A stretch of 64,000 nucleotides of DNA from Flammeovirga sp. EKP202 (GCF_014534745.1 NZ_JACVVP010000006.1:124001-188000), one strand, 5' to 3'. Numbered from the stretch's first letter, positions 52,554 through 63,544 are shown. A program made the numbers and translations. Notes: generated from the letters alone by a model not told the origin.

Positions 52554-52703
52554 CGTATAGCATTCATTAATTGATTTTCCTTACGATTTACGTTTACAAA
52601 TAGTACACAAAATTATAACCTCTTTCTTTTTTAAATAAATACAAGTATCGAAGTTATAATCTATCACTACAAATTTAACTATCTTAATTGAAACAGTCGA
52701 ATT

Positions 52704-53612
52704 ATGAAAACTACTTCGCCCGAAAAAACAACTACAGAAGAAATCTGGGTTGAACTACCCTTTACTGATAAGAAGTATGAAATTAGTAATAACGGTAAAG
52801 TAAAGTCTTATGCTCGTTCTCAAAAAGGTGAACTTATTAAAGGAAGAGACATAGGAGGTGGTTATCTATCCATTGATTGCAAAGTAAATGGGAAAAAGAA
52901 ATCATTTTACGTACACCGTTTGGTAGCTGAGATGTTTCTTGACAAACCAAAAGAAGAAGGACAGATTGTAATCCACAAGGATGGCGATAAGTCCAATAAT
53001 CAAGTTGATAATTTAGAGTGGTGTACCTTGAAAACAAGGTTTGCTACTAAAAGAAAATATATTCCAGATTATTCTGAAAAGTTTGTAAAAAGCTGTAAAC
53101 CTTCTAAGAAAACAGCAGAGAAACCGATTGATGGTCACGATTATTATCATTACAAAGATAAATATCATCGTATCTCAGATAATGGTTCATGCTTGTTTAT
53201 CAGGGTTAATGAAGACGGAAAATGGAAGTCTTTAGCCATTGCTGAAATCATTTTGAGAGATTTAGGTAAACTGAAGCCCTCAAAAAGTCACAAATTGGCC
53301 TACAGAGATTGGGATTATAAAAACTTGGCTCCTATCAACTTATTTTGGGAAACGCAAGCGGACAAGTCCACACGTCTTCTGGAGCAACGTCCTTTACAAT
53401 TAGACCGTATCCGTAAAATGGGTCAGTCTCATCGTAAGGAAATTGCACAGCGCAAGAAAGACTTAATTAAAAAATACCTTGATGAAGGAAAAAGCATAGC
53501 TAAAATCAGTAGACTTTTGGATATCGGATATACTAGATTATATAATTATATCAATGAAAATGATCTAGCAGCAATCACGCAATATTCAAAAAAAGAAATT
53601 GAATTAGATTAA
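52704..53612 (+). CDS. NUMOD4-HNH homing-endonuclease-like protein with C-terminal HTH
   Basis: 302 residues. Residues 12-50 are a NUMOD4 motif (EIWVELPFTDKKYEISNNGKVKS). Residues about 70-112 are an HNH_3-type nuclease (YVHRLVAEMFLDKPKEEG, HKDGDKSNNQVDNLEW), where the usual asparagine before the second His is Ile. A second NUMOD-like or DNA-recognition segment (150-225) is followed by a C-terminal HTH (about 250-290, YLDEGKSIAKISRLLDIGYTRLYNYI). NUMOD4-HNH modules are typical of free-standing homing endonucleases; no intron or intein host is visible. A flanking perfect terminator and no neighbours suggest an isolated gene. Confidence 0.85.
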   Translation: MKTTSPEKTTTEEIWVELPFTDKKYEISNNGKVKSYARSQKGELIKGRDIGGGYLSIDCKVNGKKKSFYVHRLVAEMFLDKPKEEGQIVIHKDGDKSNNQVDNLEWCTLKTRFATKRKYIPDYSEKFVKSCKPSKKTAEKPIDGHDYYHYKDKYHRISDNGSCLFIRVNEDGKWKSLAIAEIILRDLGKLKPSKSHKLAYRDWDYKNLAPINLFWETQADKSTRLLEQRPLQLDRIRKMGQSHRKEIAQRKKDLIKKYLDEGKSIAKISRLLDIGYTRLYNYINENDLAAITQYSKKEIELD

Positions 53613-53617
53613 TCATT

Positions 53618-53662
53618 AACGAGGCCATTATAAAAAAGATTATAATGGCCTCGTTGTTTTTT
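53618..53662. terminator. 16-bp bidirectional terminator
   Basis: Perfect 16-bp stem (53618-53633 with 53640-53655) and T-rich tail on both strands, shared by the HNH gene and the convergent hmgA gene. Confidence 0.9.
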
Positions 53663-53683
53663 ATAAAATTATATTACAAAATT

Positions 53684-54850
53684 CTATAACCAACTAAAAG
53701 GATATTCTTTATCGATAAATGATTCCGCTGCTTCGGTTATATATAATGGAGCAAACGTATCTACCATTACGGCATATTCTTCTGTCCCTTTCTTTCCTAT
53801 ACTTTTTTCCATAGTACCTGGATGTGGACCATGTGGAATACCTCCTGGATGCAATGTGAATGCACCTTGTGCAATTCCTTTTCTGCTCATAAAATTACCC
53901 TCAGTATAAAACAATACTTCATCAGAATCGATGTTGGAGTGATTGTATGGTGCTGGTATGCTCAATGGATGGTAATCAAAAAGCCTCGGTACAAAGGAGC
54001 ATACAACAAACGCTCCTCTTGCTTGGAAGGTTTGATGTACAGGAGGTGGCTGATGTAACCTTCCGGTGATAGGTTCAAAGTCGTAAATTGAAAATGTATA
54101 AGGATATAGAAAACCATCCCAACCTATAATATCAAACGGGGAGTTTTCATAGATATAATGATGTAATTCATTTCCTTTTTTTATTTTCATTGAATATTCC
54201 CCTAACGACATATCAAGATCTGATAACCTCACAGGTGGATGAAGGTCTCTTTCACAATAGGGAGAGTGTTCTAAGAGTTGACCAAGTTCATTTCTGTATC
54301 TTCCAACCGTTTCTATAGGCATTTTCGATTCTACAATCAGAAATTTCTGAGGTTGTTCTTTATCAAATTCCATTTTATAAATGGTTGTTCTAGGAATTAC
54401 AATGTAATCTCCTTTTTGAAAAGGAACTACCCCAAACTGCGTATGCATCTCACCTTTTCCTTCATAAACATAGATCATTTCATCTCCATCAGCATTTTTG
54501 AAATAATCATTCATTTCTAATTGCTTAGGATAACACAATGAAATCACGCATTGATTATTGGCCATCAGTGGTAACCTTGCTGAAAGAAAATCGCTTCCTG
54601 TTTCACTTATTTCAGCAGTCTTTAGGTGTGTCATTTTCAACCCATAACCCTCTAAAATTTTATAGCCATAGGGAGTTGAAAGTTTAATTTCCTTTACTTT
54701 AGTTGGAGGAACTTTGTGGTATAAATTGGAGTAAATACCAGAAAAACCCAACGAGCTCACCAGTTCTTCATGATAAAGAGAACCATCTGGCTGCCTAAAT
54801 TGAGTATGTCGCTTAGGTGGTATTTCACCTAATCTGTAATAGTAAGTCAT
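53684..54850 (-). CDS. hmgA: homogentisate 1,2-dioxygenase
   Basis: 388-residue Fe(II) dioxygenase that opens the ring of homogentisate to maleylacetoacetate in tyrosine/phenylalanine catabolism. Matches: N-terminal YYRLGEIPPKRHTQFR, cupin half EMIYVYEGKGEMHTQFG, and the iron-binding region in the C-terminal half, SNIDSDEVLFYTEG with FTLHPGGIPHGPHPG. The length fits Bacteroidota members. It is not clustered with hppD or fumarylacetoacetase in this window, so the rest of the pathway lies elsewhere. Upstream is a divergent-less spacer of about 150 bases following the transporter. Confidence 0.93.
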   Translation of the reverse strand: MTYYYRLGEIPPKRHTQFRQPDGSLYHEELVSSLGFSGIYSNLYHKVPPTKVKEIKLSTPYGYKILEGYGLKMTHLKTAEISETGSDFLSARLPLMANNQCVISLCYPKQLEMNDYFKNADGDEMIYVYEGKGEMHTQFGVVPFQKGDYIVIPRTTIYKMEFDKEQPQKFLIVESKMPIETVGRYRNELGQLLEHSPYCERDLHPPVRLSDLDMSLGEYSMKIKKGNELHHYIYENSPFDIIGWDGFLYPYTFSIYDFEPITGRLHQPPPVHQTFQARGAFVVCSFVPRLFDYHPLSIPAPYNHSNIDSDEVLFYTEGNFMSRKGIAQGAFTLHPGGIPHGPHPGTMEKSIGKKGTEEYAVMVDTFAPLYITEAAESFIDKEYPFSWL

Positions 54851-54998
54851 GATAGTTAAATGTGTTTAAAGTATGTGTTATAACAAAGTAAACAACTTTC
54901 GATTACTTTGTAAGTATTGGTTCGTATTCTAAATTAGCCTTAAGTCAAAACTATGAATGTATTCAATAATTTTGACTTAGGACTTATGAAGGATATTA

Positions 54999-57233
54999 CT
55001 AAGAAATATCCTTCCCTTGAGCAGTATGTATGAATAATACATCTCCTATATCATCGTATCCATAGAAAACCTGCTCATTGACCTTCTTCAATGCTTCTAA
55101 TCTTAACCCAACAATAGTAAGATCTGCATCTTGAGAAGTGGTATTAATTACTGTTTTAATATCTACATTATCAGCTCTTGAAATCAAGCGGACATTATTT
55201 TTTGAAATTGGTAAACGGCCTGTTTTGATAAGCTTTAAAATTTGCTCTCTTCTCATCTCCAATTCTGCATCAGGGAAACAAGCCAACAACGTAATTTTAG
55301 CATTACTCCACTCTGGGTGACCTATAATAATAAACGCCAAAAGAATCATCAAGTTTGCATTTTCAAGGTCCTTAGGGGTTAACCAAATATGTATTTCTGT
55401 TTTATATCCAAAATTTCTTTCATCTGATGCTAATACACAAATATCGTTTCCTGTCACTGACATCAGTTTAAAGTTGTCAATTACCTGCTTCAAGCCATCA
55501 TCATTGTTTTTCTTCGAAAACTCAAACATCAACATGTTATTTTCTTTACCAGCTACAGAAGGTAACTGAATCACTTGTGCAATTACTGAAGTCATAGAAG
55601 GACTAATCATTGTATCTAAATACACCTTCGAATTACTTGCCTCTGAAATTTTAATCAATCTATCGAGGTCTTTTTGTGCTTCCTTATTGGTTTCTTTTGA
55701 TAGATAACCATCAATCAAATGAATATAAGTAGCAAAGCCATATTTATGTGCTATCCATTTGACTAGATTAAATGCTGAAAAACGTTTGAAGGTATTTCTA
55801 CTCACACAAACAACAGCAGGTCTCCAGTGATCCTCCTCATTATCAATTTCTGTCTTCTGAAGAAAGATTTGAAACTGTCTACTTAACTGGAAAATAACAC
55901 CTTGAAAAATTGCTTTCAGCCCTTCTTTATTTGGTGTAAATCGACGAACCATCTGATAAAGAATTACCATAAATACTAATGCGATCATGGTATAAGTCAC
56001 CGAGATTTTGAACATCAAATAAAGACACATTACTGCACCCACTAATGAGATAATAGGCTTTGATTTGAATACGGGTCTGTATGCAGGATCTGATGCAAAG
56101 TGCTCTAAAAATGAAATCAAGCAGATGGCACCATAAGTTACCATGAAGAACATCGTAATGATCTGTGCTACAATATCAATATCGCCAATCAGAACAAATA
56201 CTACCGTCACAAAAGAAGTCACTAATGAAGAATTTAATGGTTCCCCTGAGTCCTTTGTAATATACCCCAACCATTTGTTTACGGATTGATTAGGTAATAC
56301 TTTATCTTCTGCAATGGCTTGAAGCGTTCTTGGTGCAACTAAAATTGAACCAATTGCAGAAGATAGTGCTGCCGCTGCTAACCCAATAGGTACCATTGGT
56401 CCCCAAAGTGAGATATCCGTCATGATTAGTGGATCACTATCTAAGTCAGTAAGAGAAGCCGAGACTGATAATTTGTAAGCGACAAACATATAAACAATCA
56501 TTCCAAAAACACCTGCTAACATGGTTCCAATAGGAATTGATTGTTCTGGAGATTTCAAGTCACCCGAAAGCCCCACTCCTGCTGCAATACCTGTAAAAGC
56601 AGGGAAACAAATAGCGAGTACTTTAAAGAAACTATCTCCATTATCAATGTGACCATTCCAATCAATCTTCGTTAATTCTTGAGCGAACTCTGTTGTTCCC
56701 GCAAAAAACGACAATAATGAAAGAAATAATATCCCAACTACTATATATAAGGTTCTCATTCCAAGATCAGCACCCTTATAAATCACCAATGCAATCAAAC
56801 CAATGGTAATAGGAATTGTAATCCACCTCAAATTTAGATCTACAATACCATAAGTTTCTAGTAATGGAAATAATGGTCGAAAGGCTTCTGCGAATGCAAT
56901 AATATAGAAGGCAGTACTAATGGCCTGTGATAGATAAAGTGAAATACCAATTGCACCTCCAATAGTAATACCGAATGATCTTGAAATGATATAATAAACA
57001 CCTCCACCTTGTACTTTTTGGTTCGTTGCTATTTCGGAAATAGCCATTGCAGTAGGAATCGTTACTAAATGCCCAACAAGTACCATTACCAAACATGATA
57101 ATAATCCTAAGTTGGCTACTGCATAACCGAATCTCAAGAAGAGAATTGCCCCTAAAATTGTACTAATTGAAGTAAAAAATACGGGAGCTGTCCCGAACCC
57201 TTGATGTTGTGTTTTGTCTAATCTATTAGCCAT
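54999..57233 (-). CDS. APC-superfamily transporter, cation-chloride-cotransporter-like
   Basis: 744 residues. Residues 1-430 form about 12 transmembrane helices of the amino acid/polyamine/organocation fold (TAPVFFTSISTILGAILFLRFGYAV; GGGVYYIISRSFGITIGGAIG; FPAFTGIAAGVGLSGDLKSPEQS). The last motif and the fold are shared with the SLC12 (Na-K-Cl) family. Residues 430-744 are a soluble cytosolic region (WRPAVVCVSRNTFKRFSAF; NVRLISRADNVDIKTVINT), as in bacterial SLC12-like proteins. Substrate ions or amino acids cannot be told apart; a marine organism would fit ion/chloride transport. Confidence 0.85.
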   Translation of the reverse strand: MANRLDKTQHQGFGTAPVFFTSISTILGAILFLRFGYAVANLGLLSCLVMVLVGHLVTIPTAMAISEIATNQKVQGGGVYYIISRSFGITIGGAIGISLYLSQAISTAFYIIAFAEAFRPLFPLLETYGIVDLNLRWITIPITIGLIALVIYKGADLGMRTLYIVVGILFLSLLSFFAGTTEFAQELTKIDWNGHIDNGDSFFKVLAICFPAFTGIAAGVGLSGDLKSPEQSIPIGTMLAGVFGMIVYMFVAYKLSVSASLTDLDSDPLIMTDISLWGPMVPIGLAAAALSSAIGSILVAPRTLQAIAEDKVLPNQSVNKWLGYITKDSGEPLNSSLVTSFVTVVFVLIGDIDIVAQIITMFFMVTYGAICLISFLEHFASDPAYRPVFKSKPIISLVGAVMCLYLMFKISVTYTMIALVFMVILYQMVRRFTPNKEGLKAIFQGVIFQLSRQFQIFLQKTEIDNEEDHWRPAVVCVSRNTFKRFSAFNLVKWIAHKYGFATYIHLIDGYLSKETNKEAQKDLDRLIKISEASNSKVYLDTMISPSMTSVIAQVIQLPSVAGKENNMLMFEFSKKNNDDGLKQVIDNFKLMSVTGNDICVLASDERNFGYKTEIHIWLTPKDLENANLMILLAFIIIGHPEWSNAKITLLACFPDAELEMRREQILKLIKTGRLPISKNNVRLISRADNVDIKTVINTTSQDADLTIVGLRLEALKKVNEQVFYGYDDIGDVLFIHTAQGKDIS

Positions 57234-58058
57234 AATATGGTTTTTCTATTCCAGGTAATAGAACAAATGGTATTGGGAATATTTTAAAAGAGTGAAGAAA
57301 TTATGTGCTATAAAACAGCAAATAGTATAATATGTTTGCCTCTACTCTAAATTCATCCCATTTATTTATTCTATTACATAATTGCTAAACTAAGTGGTCT
57401 TGACAATCTATCTTTCCAATTGTTACTCATAAAAACTGTTTAAATTTTTATTTGTTTTGAGCATTACAAAAACTATATGACGATAATTATTTATGACAAA
57501 TGACCTTAGGTAGCTTAATCAAATATAGTGTTTTTGTTTTTACTCTTGCAAGTTGTACGAAATGATTTTAAAGTGAGTTACGCTTAAATTATTCGTTATT
57601 TCAACCTTTGAGGATGAATAAAAGGTGTAGTTATAAACTGAAATATTCTTAATAACAAAGGAGAGATGACTATAAAAAAGTTTGATTTTCATATCAATTG
57701 CTAAATCATGATAAGAAAAAATAACTACTCACATCCTCACTCTATCAAATAAACTTCAATAACATTCTAAAGAAGCATCTCATTTACGTTTTATTAAATA
57801 CACTTAGTTGCAAATAAAATTCAAAATTGCACTTGTGAACCCTTTATCTGACGAGAATTCCAAAACTCTCCTTATTTTTGTTTGATTTTTTATTTTTAGG
57901 ATGTTCAAAGCGTGAATCGTATTAAATGAATACGTTTTGAAACTCAGAAGAAATCTTAACCATATTGTACAGCAAGTTCAATTTATTGAAATCAAAAATC
58001 GCTAAACGAAACATATCTATCAGAGCTTGCTAAAAAATACTAAATAAACTATTAATAC
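57234..58058. other. long intergenic region, no gene seen
   Basis: 825 bases, divergent between two transporters. AT-rich; contains no convincing reading frame, tRNA or clear promoter box. Confidence 0.45.
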
Positions 58059-59594
58059 ATGAACGACATTCAGAAAAAGTCAAGTTTTATTGATCGTTTT
58101 CTATCTTTTATTGAAAAAGTAGGAAATGCTTTACCTCACCCTGCAACGCTTTTTGCTGGCTTTGCATTTGGTGTAGTGATTCTTTCTTGGGTTTTTGCTC
58201 AAACAGATTTAAGTGTAATTCATCCCGGTACAGGAGAAACCATTTCAGTTGTCAACCTTATATCACAAAAAGGGATTTATTTGATGCTGACAAAATTGGT
58301 AAAGAATTTTACAGATTTTGCTCCATTAGGTGTAGTACTTGTTGCTATGCTAGGTATTGGTATTGCAGAAGGGAGTGGACTTATTGGTACTCTTATTCGC
58401 ATCTTAGTTTTAAAATCTCCAAAAAGCATTATCACATTTGTGGTTGTTTTTGCCGGCGTATTATCCAATACAGCAAGTGAAGTAGGCTATGTATTATTGG
58501 TTCCACTATCAGCAGTAATATTTCTTGCCTTTGGTAAACATCCAATTGCTGGTCTTGCGGCTGCCTTTGCTGGTGTATCTGGTGGGTACTCTGCCAACCT
58601 TTTATTAGGAACTATCGATCCCCTATTACAAGGTATTTCGCAGGAAGCTGCTCAAATTATCGATCCAGATTACTCTATCAATGCGGCCTGTAATTACTAC
58701 TTCATGTTTGTATCTACCTTCTTTATAGGTATAGCAGGTACGATAGTTACGGAAAAAATTGTGATACCTCGACTGGGAGAATATAAAGGAGATATTGAAC
58801 CTGAAGAAATGCACAATGTAACTCCAGAAGAAAGACGAGGGTTGATTTATGCAGGTATTACTGCTATTATGCTTACTTTATTTATTCTGATTGGTATACT
58901 ACCTGAGGAAGGTTTCTTAAGAAGTGTAGATCAACCTGAGAATATTTTCAAGTCGGCTTTAATGAAAGGTATTGTTTCTTGGATCTTTATTATTGCAGCA
59001 GTTTGCGGTATAGCGTATGGTAAAGGTGCTGGCACTTTTAAAAATGATGCTGATATCATGAAAGGAATGGGAAAATCAATGGAAACTATGAGTAGCTATA
59101 TTGTATTGGTTTTCTTTGCCGCTCAATTTGTTGCCTATTTCAAATGGACTAACCTCGGTTTGATTTGTGCAGTAAAAGGTGCTCAGTTTTTAGAAACTAT
59201 CGGATTGGATAAAATCCCATTGTTGATTTGCTTTATTTTCCTAGCTGCACTAATCAATCTAGTAATGGGAAGTGCCTCTGCAAAGTGGACTTTGATGGCG
59301 CCCGTTTTTATACCAATGTTTATGTTGGTAGGTATTTCTCCTGAATTAACACAAGTCGCTTACAGAATTGGCGATAGTGTCACAAATATCATATCACCGA
59401 TGATGTCTTATTTTGCATTAATTGTAGCGTTTATTCAGCGTTATGATAAAAATGCAGGAATAGGAACTGTCATTGCCACAATGCTACCTTATTCTATTGC
59501 ATTCTTGATTGTTTGGGTGGTTTTAATGGCGGTTTGGCTTGTTTTAGATTTGCCAATTGGACCAGATTCTCCCCTCCATTACTTCCCAAAGTAA
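58059..59594 (+). CDS. abgT: AbgT-family transporter
   Basis: 511-residue inner-membrane carrier of the AbgT family (p-aminobenzoyl-glutamate import in E. coli; other members export sulfonamides). About 12 helices; family motifs at the N-terminus ([23 protein letters not shown]), [20 protein letters not shown] (about 138-157), and the C-terminal repeat ([40 protein letters not shown]). The SNTASEVG and SASAKW motifs are characteristic. It is monocistronic with a terminator. The physiological substrate is unknown here. Confidence 0.94.
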   Translation: MNDIQKKSSFIDRFLSFIEKVGNALPHPATLFAGFAFGVVILSWVFAQTDLSVIHPGTGETISVVNLISQKGIYLMLTKLVKNFTDFAPLGVVLVAMLGIGIAEGSGLIGTLIRILVLKSPKSIITFVVVFAGVLSNTASEVGYVLLVPLSAVIFLAFGKHPIAGLAAAFAGVSGGYSANLLLGTIDPLLQGISQEAAQIIDPDYSINAACNYYFMFVSTFFIGIAGTIVTEKIVIPRLGEYKGDIEPEEMHNVTPEERRGLIYAGITAIMLTLFILIGILPEEGFLRSVDQPENIFKSALMKGIVSWIFIIAAVCGIAYGKGAGTFKNDADIMKGMGKSMETMSSYIVLVFFAAQFVAYFKWTNLGLICAVKGAQFLETIGLDKIPLLICFIFLAALINLVMGSASAKWTLMAPVFIPMFMLVGISPELTQVAYRIGDSVTNIISPMMSYFALIVAFIQRYDKNAGIGTVIATMLPYSIAFLIVWVVLMAVWLVLDLPIGPDSPLHYFPK

Positions 59595-60014
59595 TATTTT
59601 TTGTAAAATTATTACAATTTTCATTGTATTTATAAAATATCTTCGTATGTTTGTAATGCAATCAAACACGATTGCAATGAGAAATAGTTAGTTTTTGGGT
59701 TAGCAAAAAGGTTCGGGTTTCCTGAACCTTTTTGTCGTTTATAAGGTTTTGTTTTTTTTATCTCTTTCTACTACATTATTTCAACTAACTACTCCCTTAT
59801 CATAATACAAAACCTAAAAGGAATTTCTAGTATATCGATACTACTTAGTTAGTAGAGCAACCCCCTCTTTTTTAGATATTTTCACATCAATTAAAAGTAT
59901 TTTAATATTACAATTAAATTCAATAATATATTTGAATTATTAAATTCTATTTGGTTAATTGACCCGACTTTTGAGTCACTTACTCTCAAATTTTTAAATT
60001 AAATACTTATAAAC
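59595..60014. other. intergenic with terminator, no gene
   Basis: 420 bases between two plus-strand genes. Holds the abgT terminator (59704-59734) and the palindrome AGTATATCGATACT near 59829. No gene. Confidence 0.4.
59704..59734 (+). terminator. terminator after abgT
   Basis: CAAAAAGGTTC (59704-59714) pairs with GAACCTTTTTG (59724-59734), 11 bp, with T-rich context. Confidence 0.75.
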
Positions 60015-60929
60015 ATGTTTAAAAGATCGCTACTAGCTTTATTAACGATTGCATTATTTGCGGTGCAGAGCGTTACAGCTCAAGAACTTCCAGCACCAAG
60101 TCCAAGTGCATCAGTAACTCAAAAAGTTGGCGTTACTTCCATTACAATCGATTACTCTTCTCCAGCGGTAAAAGGCCGTAAAGTTTTTGGTGAATTAGAG
60201 CCTTATGGTAAAGCATGGAGAGCGGGTGCCAATGCTCCAACTGCTATCACTTTTAGCTCAGATGTTCAAATCGGTGGATCTGATGTAAAAGCTGGTACTT
60301 ATAATATCTTTATGACTCCTCAAGAATCTGCGGATTGGGATGTTCATTTCAATGGCAAAGGAAAAAGCATCTTTGCTTACAACACAAAAGATGGTCAAGA
60401 TATGGCCGCAATTAAAGCTGACAATGCTGCATCTGTAAGCGTAAAAGCAACTGAAGGTCCTTTCAGAGAGCGTTTAACTTACATCATTGAAGCTGTTTCA
60501 GACACTGAAGGTAAAGTCACTTTATGGTGGGACAAAACAATGGTTTCTTTCACTGTAACAGTACCTACAGCTGAATTAACTAAAGCTAATATTGAAGCTT
60601 CTTTAAAAGATGCTGGTAAAGTATGGAGAACGTATCAAAACTCTGCTAAATACTATGCTGAGTCTGATCCAGCTAAAGCGATGGAATTAATTGACATGTC
60701 GATTGCTACTCGTCCAGATTATTTCTGGAACCAGTGGACTAAGGCTCAATTCTTAGCTAAAGAGGGTAAATATGACGCAGCTTTAGACTTTGCTCTTGCT
60801 GCTAGAACTGCAGGCGACGCAAAACCTGACGGTGCATATAACTTCTTCAAAGGTATGATCACTAAAGATATTGAAGCTTGGTTACCAAATGCTTCAAAAA
60901 AATGGAAAAAAGCAAATAAAGATATTTAA
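60015..60929 (+). CDS. secreted DUF2911-domain protein
   Basis: 304 residues with a signal peptide (LLALLTIALFAVQSVTAQ). The DUF2911 domain is about 25-185: LPAPSPSASVTQKVGVTSI, DYSSPAVKGRKVFGELEPYGKAWRAGANAPT, and DWDVHFNGKGKS. A helical, TPR-like tail (about 190-300, YYAESDPAKAMELIDMSIA) follows. Found in many Bacteroidota; function not established. Codon use is strongly biased to regular, highly expressed patterns by eye (many GCT, GGT, AAA), suggesting abundance. Monocistronic with terminator. Confidence 0.88.
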   Translation: MFKRSLLALLTIALFAVQSVTAQELPAPSPSASVTQKVGVTSITIDYSSPAVKGRKVFGELEPYGKAWRAGANAPTAITFSSDVQIGGSDVKAGTYNIFMTPQESADWDVHFNGKGKSIFAYNTKDGQDMAAIKADNAASVSVKATEGPFRERLTYIIEAVSDTEGKVTLWWDKTMVSFTVTVPTAELTKANIEASLKDAGKVWRTYQNSAKYYAESDPAKAMELIDMSIATRPDYFWNQWTKAQFLAKEGKYDAALDFALAARTAGDAKPDGAYNFFKGMITKDIEAWLPNASKKWKKANKDI

Positions 60930-60950
60930 TCATACGCTTTTTAAATCAAT

Positions 60951-61001
60951 AAAGGCATTCTAAGAGAAAGGTTTTCATTACGGTCTTTTAGAATGCCTTT
61001 T
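60951..61001 (+). terminator. terminator after DUF2911 gene
   Basis: AAAGGCATTCTAA (60951-60963) pairs with TTAGAATGCCTTT (60988-61000), 13 bp perfect, with a 24-base loop. Confidence 0.72.
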
Positions 61002-61030
61002 GCATATATTTCCCAATATCTCTAATTGAA

Positions 61031-63544
61031 ATGAAGATCAGAATTCTAATTTTATCTATCAGCCTATTTTTATCTCATCTATTACATGCCCAAACGCCAG
61101 TAGATGGACAACCTAATGTATCTAAAATCATTCAAGAAATTAATCATCTCAATACGCTAGGTAGTGTGATGTATTTTGCGGCTCACCCTGACGATGAAAA
61201 CCAAAGAGTAATTGGTTACTTCGCTAGAGCAAAAGGCTATGAAACAGCTTACACCGCATTAACACGTGGTGATGGTGGGCAAAACCTAATAGGAAAAGAA
61301 ATCAGAGAAGAGCTAGGTATTTTAAGAACTCAAGAACTGATAGAAGCCAGAAAAGTAGACGGTGGTCAACAATTTTTCTCTAGAGCCAACGATTTCGGGT
61401 ACTCAAAAAACCCGGAAGAAACACTTTCAGTTTGGGATAAAGATCAAGTACTTGCTGATGCAGTTTGGAATATTAGAAAATTCAGACCCGATATTATTGT
61501 AACTCGTTTCTCACCAGATAGAGGTGGGCGTACTCACGGTCACCATACCACTTCAGCGATTATTGCAGTTGAAGCATTTGAATTAGCTGCAGATCCAACG
61601 GTATTCCCCGAACAATTAAAATACGTTGATGTTTGGCAACCTAAACGAATCTACTGGAATACTAATTCATGGTTTTTTAGAGGGAAAGGCGAAAAATTTG
61701 AAAAGGATAAATACCTTGGAATTGACACAGGTGAATACATCCCTGTTTTAGGTCAATCCGTTGGAGAAATTGCAATGGCTGCTCGTTCCAAACATAAATG
61801 CCAAGGTTTTGGTGCTGCTTTACATAGAGGTGAAAATATCGAGTATTTCAAGTTATTGAAAGGTGACAAAGCCGACAAAGATCCAATGGAAGGTGTAGAA
61901 ACTTCATGGTCAAGAGTTGAAGGTAGCGAAGCTTTACAAGCTGCTATAAAGACTTTACAAAGTAATTTTCACCCAACACAACCTTCAAGTGCGTTACCAT
62001 ATTTGATAAAAGTAAAAGAAGAATTAGGAAAGCTCGATCAAAGTAATCATTGGGTAATTGTAAAAACTAAAAAAGTAAATCAATTATTATTAGAATGTGC
62101 AGGTATATGGCTTGAGGCGTTAACACCTGAAAGTTTAGTTGCACAAGGTGATTCATTAATCATCAATGTATCTTCATTGGTAAGAACAGCAAGCAAAGTC
62201 ACTATTGAAAAAATTAAAATTGGTGATTTAGAAGAAAAAAGCCTATCCTCTACACTCACTGAAAATAAAATTCTAAAAGAAGAAATTAAAATACAGATTC
62301 CTGAAAACTTTGAAGTTTCTCAACCTTATTGGTTAAAAGAGAAAGCAACAAAAGGGATGTATGTGGTAAATGATCAACAAATGATTGGTTTACCTGAGCA
62401 ATTCTCAGAGATTCCTGTTGAAATTCAATTGAATATAGACGGGGTTACTGTCCACAAATCACTAAACATTTGGCAAAAAAGAGTTTATCCAGCTAAAGGT
62501 GAAAGATATATTCCTCTGAAAATTGTTCCTCCGGTTTCACTTACACTTGATCAGAGCGTATGGATATTTGGAGATAACAACTCTAAAGAAGTTACCGTTT
62601 CAGTGCTTTCTAATACAGATAATTTTGAAGGAACTCTAAAATTGGCAACTCCTAAAGGATGGAAAATTGAACCTCAACAAAAAACAGTGGCGTTGTCCAA
62701 CAAAGGGCAAAAAGAGGAAGTAAAATTCACAATTACACCTCCTAAAAGAGATAGTGAGGGAGAATTGAAGGCTGTTATTGAAGGAAATAACAAAACCTAC
62801 AATCAAGGTCTTATTAAAATTGATTATGACCACATTTACAGACAAGTCTATTTAAAGCCTGCTTCAGCCAAAATTATCAAATTAAATATCGATAAAGGGA
62901 ATGCGAAGAAAATTGCCTATTTAATGGGCGCTGGAGATGCTGTTCCTGAGTCGTTAGAAGCAGCCGGATATCATGTAGATGTTCTTTCACATGAGCAAAT
63001 CAAAGCTTCTATTTTGAAAGAGTATGATGCTTTAATTATTGGCATTAGAGCTTATAATGTATTGGAAAACATGAGATACCTTCAACCTGAATTCTTGAAA
63101 TATGCAGAGGAAGGTGGAACTGTAATCGTACAATATAATACTTCTTTCAGAGTAAAAGTGGATCAAGTTGGCCCCTATCCTTTAAAACTATCAAGAGATA
63201 GAATTACAGTAGAAGAAAGTCCGGTTTCATTTATTGCTCCAAAACATAGAACCCTCAACGCACCCAATAAAATTTCCGAAAAAGACTTTGATCATTGGGT
63301 TCAAGAAAGAGGTTTATACTACCCGAATGAATGGGGTAAAGAATATACTGCAGTGCTAAAAATGCAAGATCCAAATGAAAATCCAGTCAATGGAGCACTA
63401 TTAGTTGCTGACTACGGAAAAGGTGCATTCATCTATAGTGGAATTTCTTGGTTCAGAGAACTTCCTGCAGGTGTTTCTGGGGCTTATCGACTTTTTGCCA
63501 ACTTACTTGATTACAAACCTTCTAATTCAAAAGATATAAAATAA
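61031..63544 (+). CDS. large PIG-L-family deacetylase
   Basis: 837 residues, secreted (SIMPLE signal LSHLLHAQ). The N-terminal PIG-L/LmbE domain (about 40-300) has the zinc motif AAHPDDEN (H52, D54, D55) and H169-G-H171-H172 in GGRTHGHHTTSAI. The middle (about 400-620) is two Ig-like sandwich segments. The C-terminus (about 627-830) resembles a ThuA/glutamine-amidotransferase-like Rossmann fold (IAYLMGAGDAVPESLEAAGY, YDALIIGIRAYNV, GGTVIVQYN). It probably removes N-acetyl groups from a GlcNAc-containing substrate, extracellularly or in the periplasm. It overlaps the next gene by one base (TAATG). Confidence 0.87.
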   Translation: MKIRILILSISLFLSHLLHAQTPVDGQPNVSKIIQEINHLNTLGSVMYFAAHPDDENQRVIGYFARAKGYETAYTALTRGDGGQNLIGKEIREELGILRTQELIEARKVDGGQQFFSRANDFGYSKNPEETLSVWDKDQVLADAVWNIRKFRPDIIVTRFSPDRGGRTHGHHTTSAIIAVEAFELAADPTVFPEQLKYVDVWQPKRIYWNTNSWFFRGKGEKFEKDKYLGIDTGEYIPVLGQSVGEIAMAARSKHKCQGFGAALHRGENIEYFKLLKGDKADKDPMEGVETSWSRVEGSEALQAAIKTLQSNFHPTQPSSALPYLIKVKEELGKLDQSNHWVIVKTKKVNQLLLECAGIWLEALTPESLVAQGDSLIINVSSLVRTASKVTIEKIKIGDLEEKSLSSTLTENKILKEEIKIQIPENFEVSQPYWLKEKATKGMYVVNDQQMIGLPEQFSEIPVEIQLNIDGVTVHKSLNIWQKRVYPAKGERYIPLKIVPPVSLTLDQSVWIFGDNNSKEVTVSVLSNTDNFEGTLKLATPKGWKIEPQQKTVALSNKGQKEEVKFTITPPKRDSEGELKAVIEGNNKTYNQGLIKIDYDHIYRQVYLKPASAKIIKLNIDKGNAKKIAYLMGAGDAVPESLEAAGYHVDVLSHEQIKASILKEYDALIIGIRAYNVLENMRYLQPEFLKYAEEGGTVIVQYNTSFRVKVDQVGPYPLKLSRDRITVEESPVSFIAPKHRTLNAPNKISEKDFDHWVQERGLYYPNEWGKEYTAVLKMQDPNENPVNGALLVADYGKGAFIYSGISWFRELPAGVSGAYRLFANLLDYKPSNSKDIK

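Noticed and set aside
58187-58480. 97-codon Cys/Tyr/Arg-rich frame
   Set aside because: Out-of-frame shadow inside abgT.
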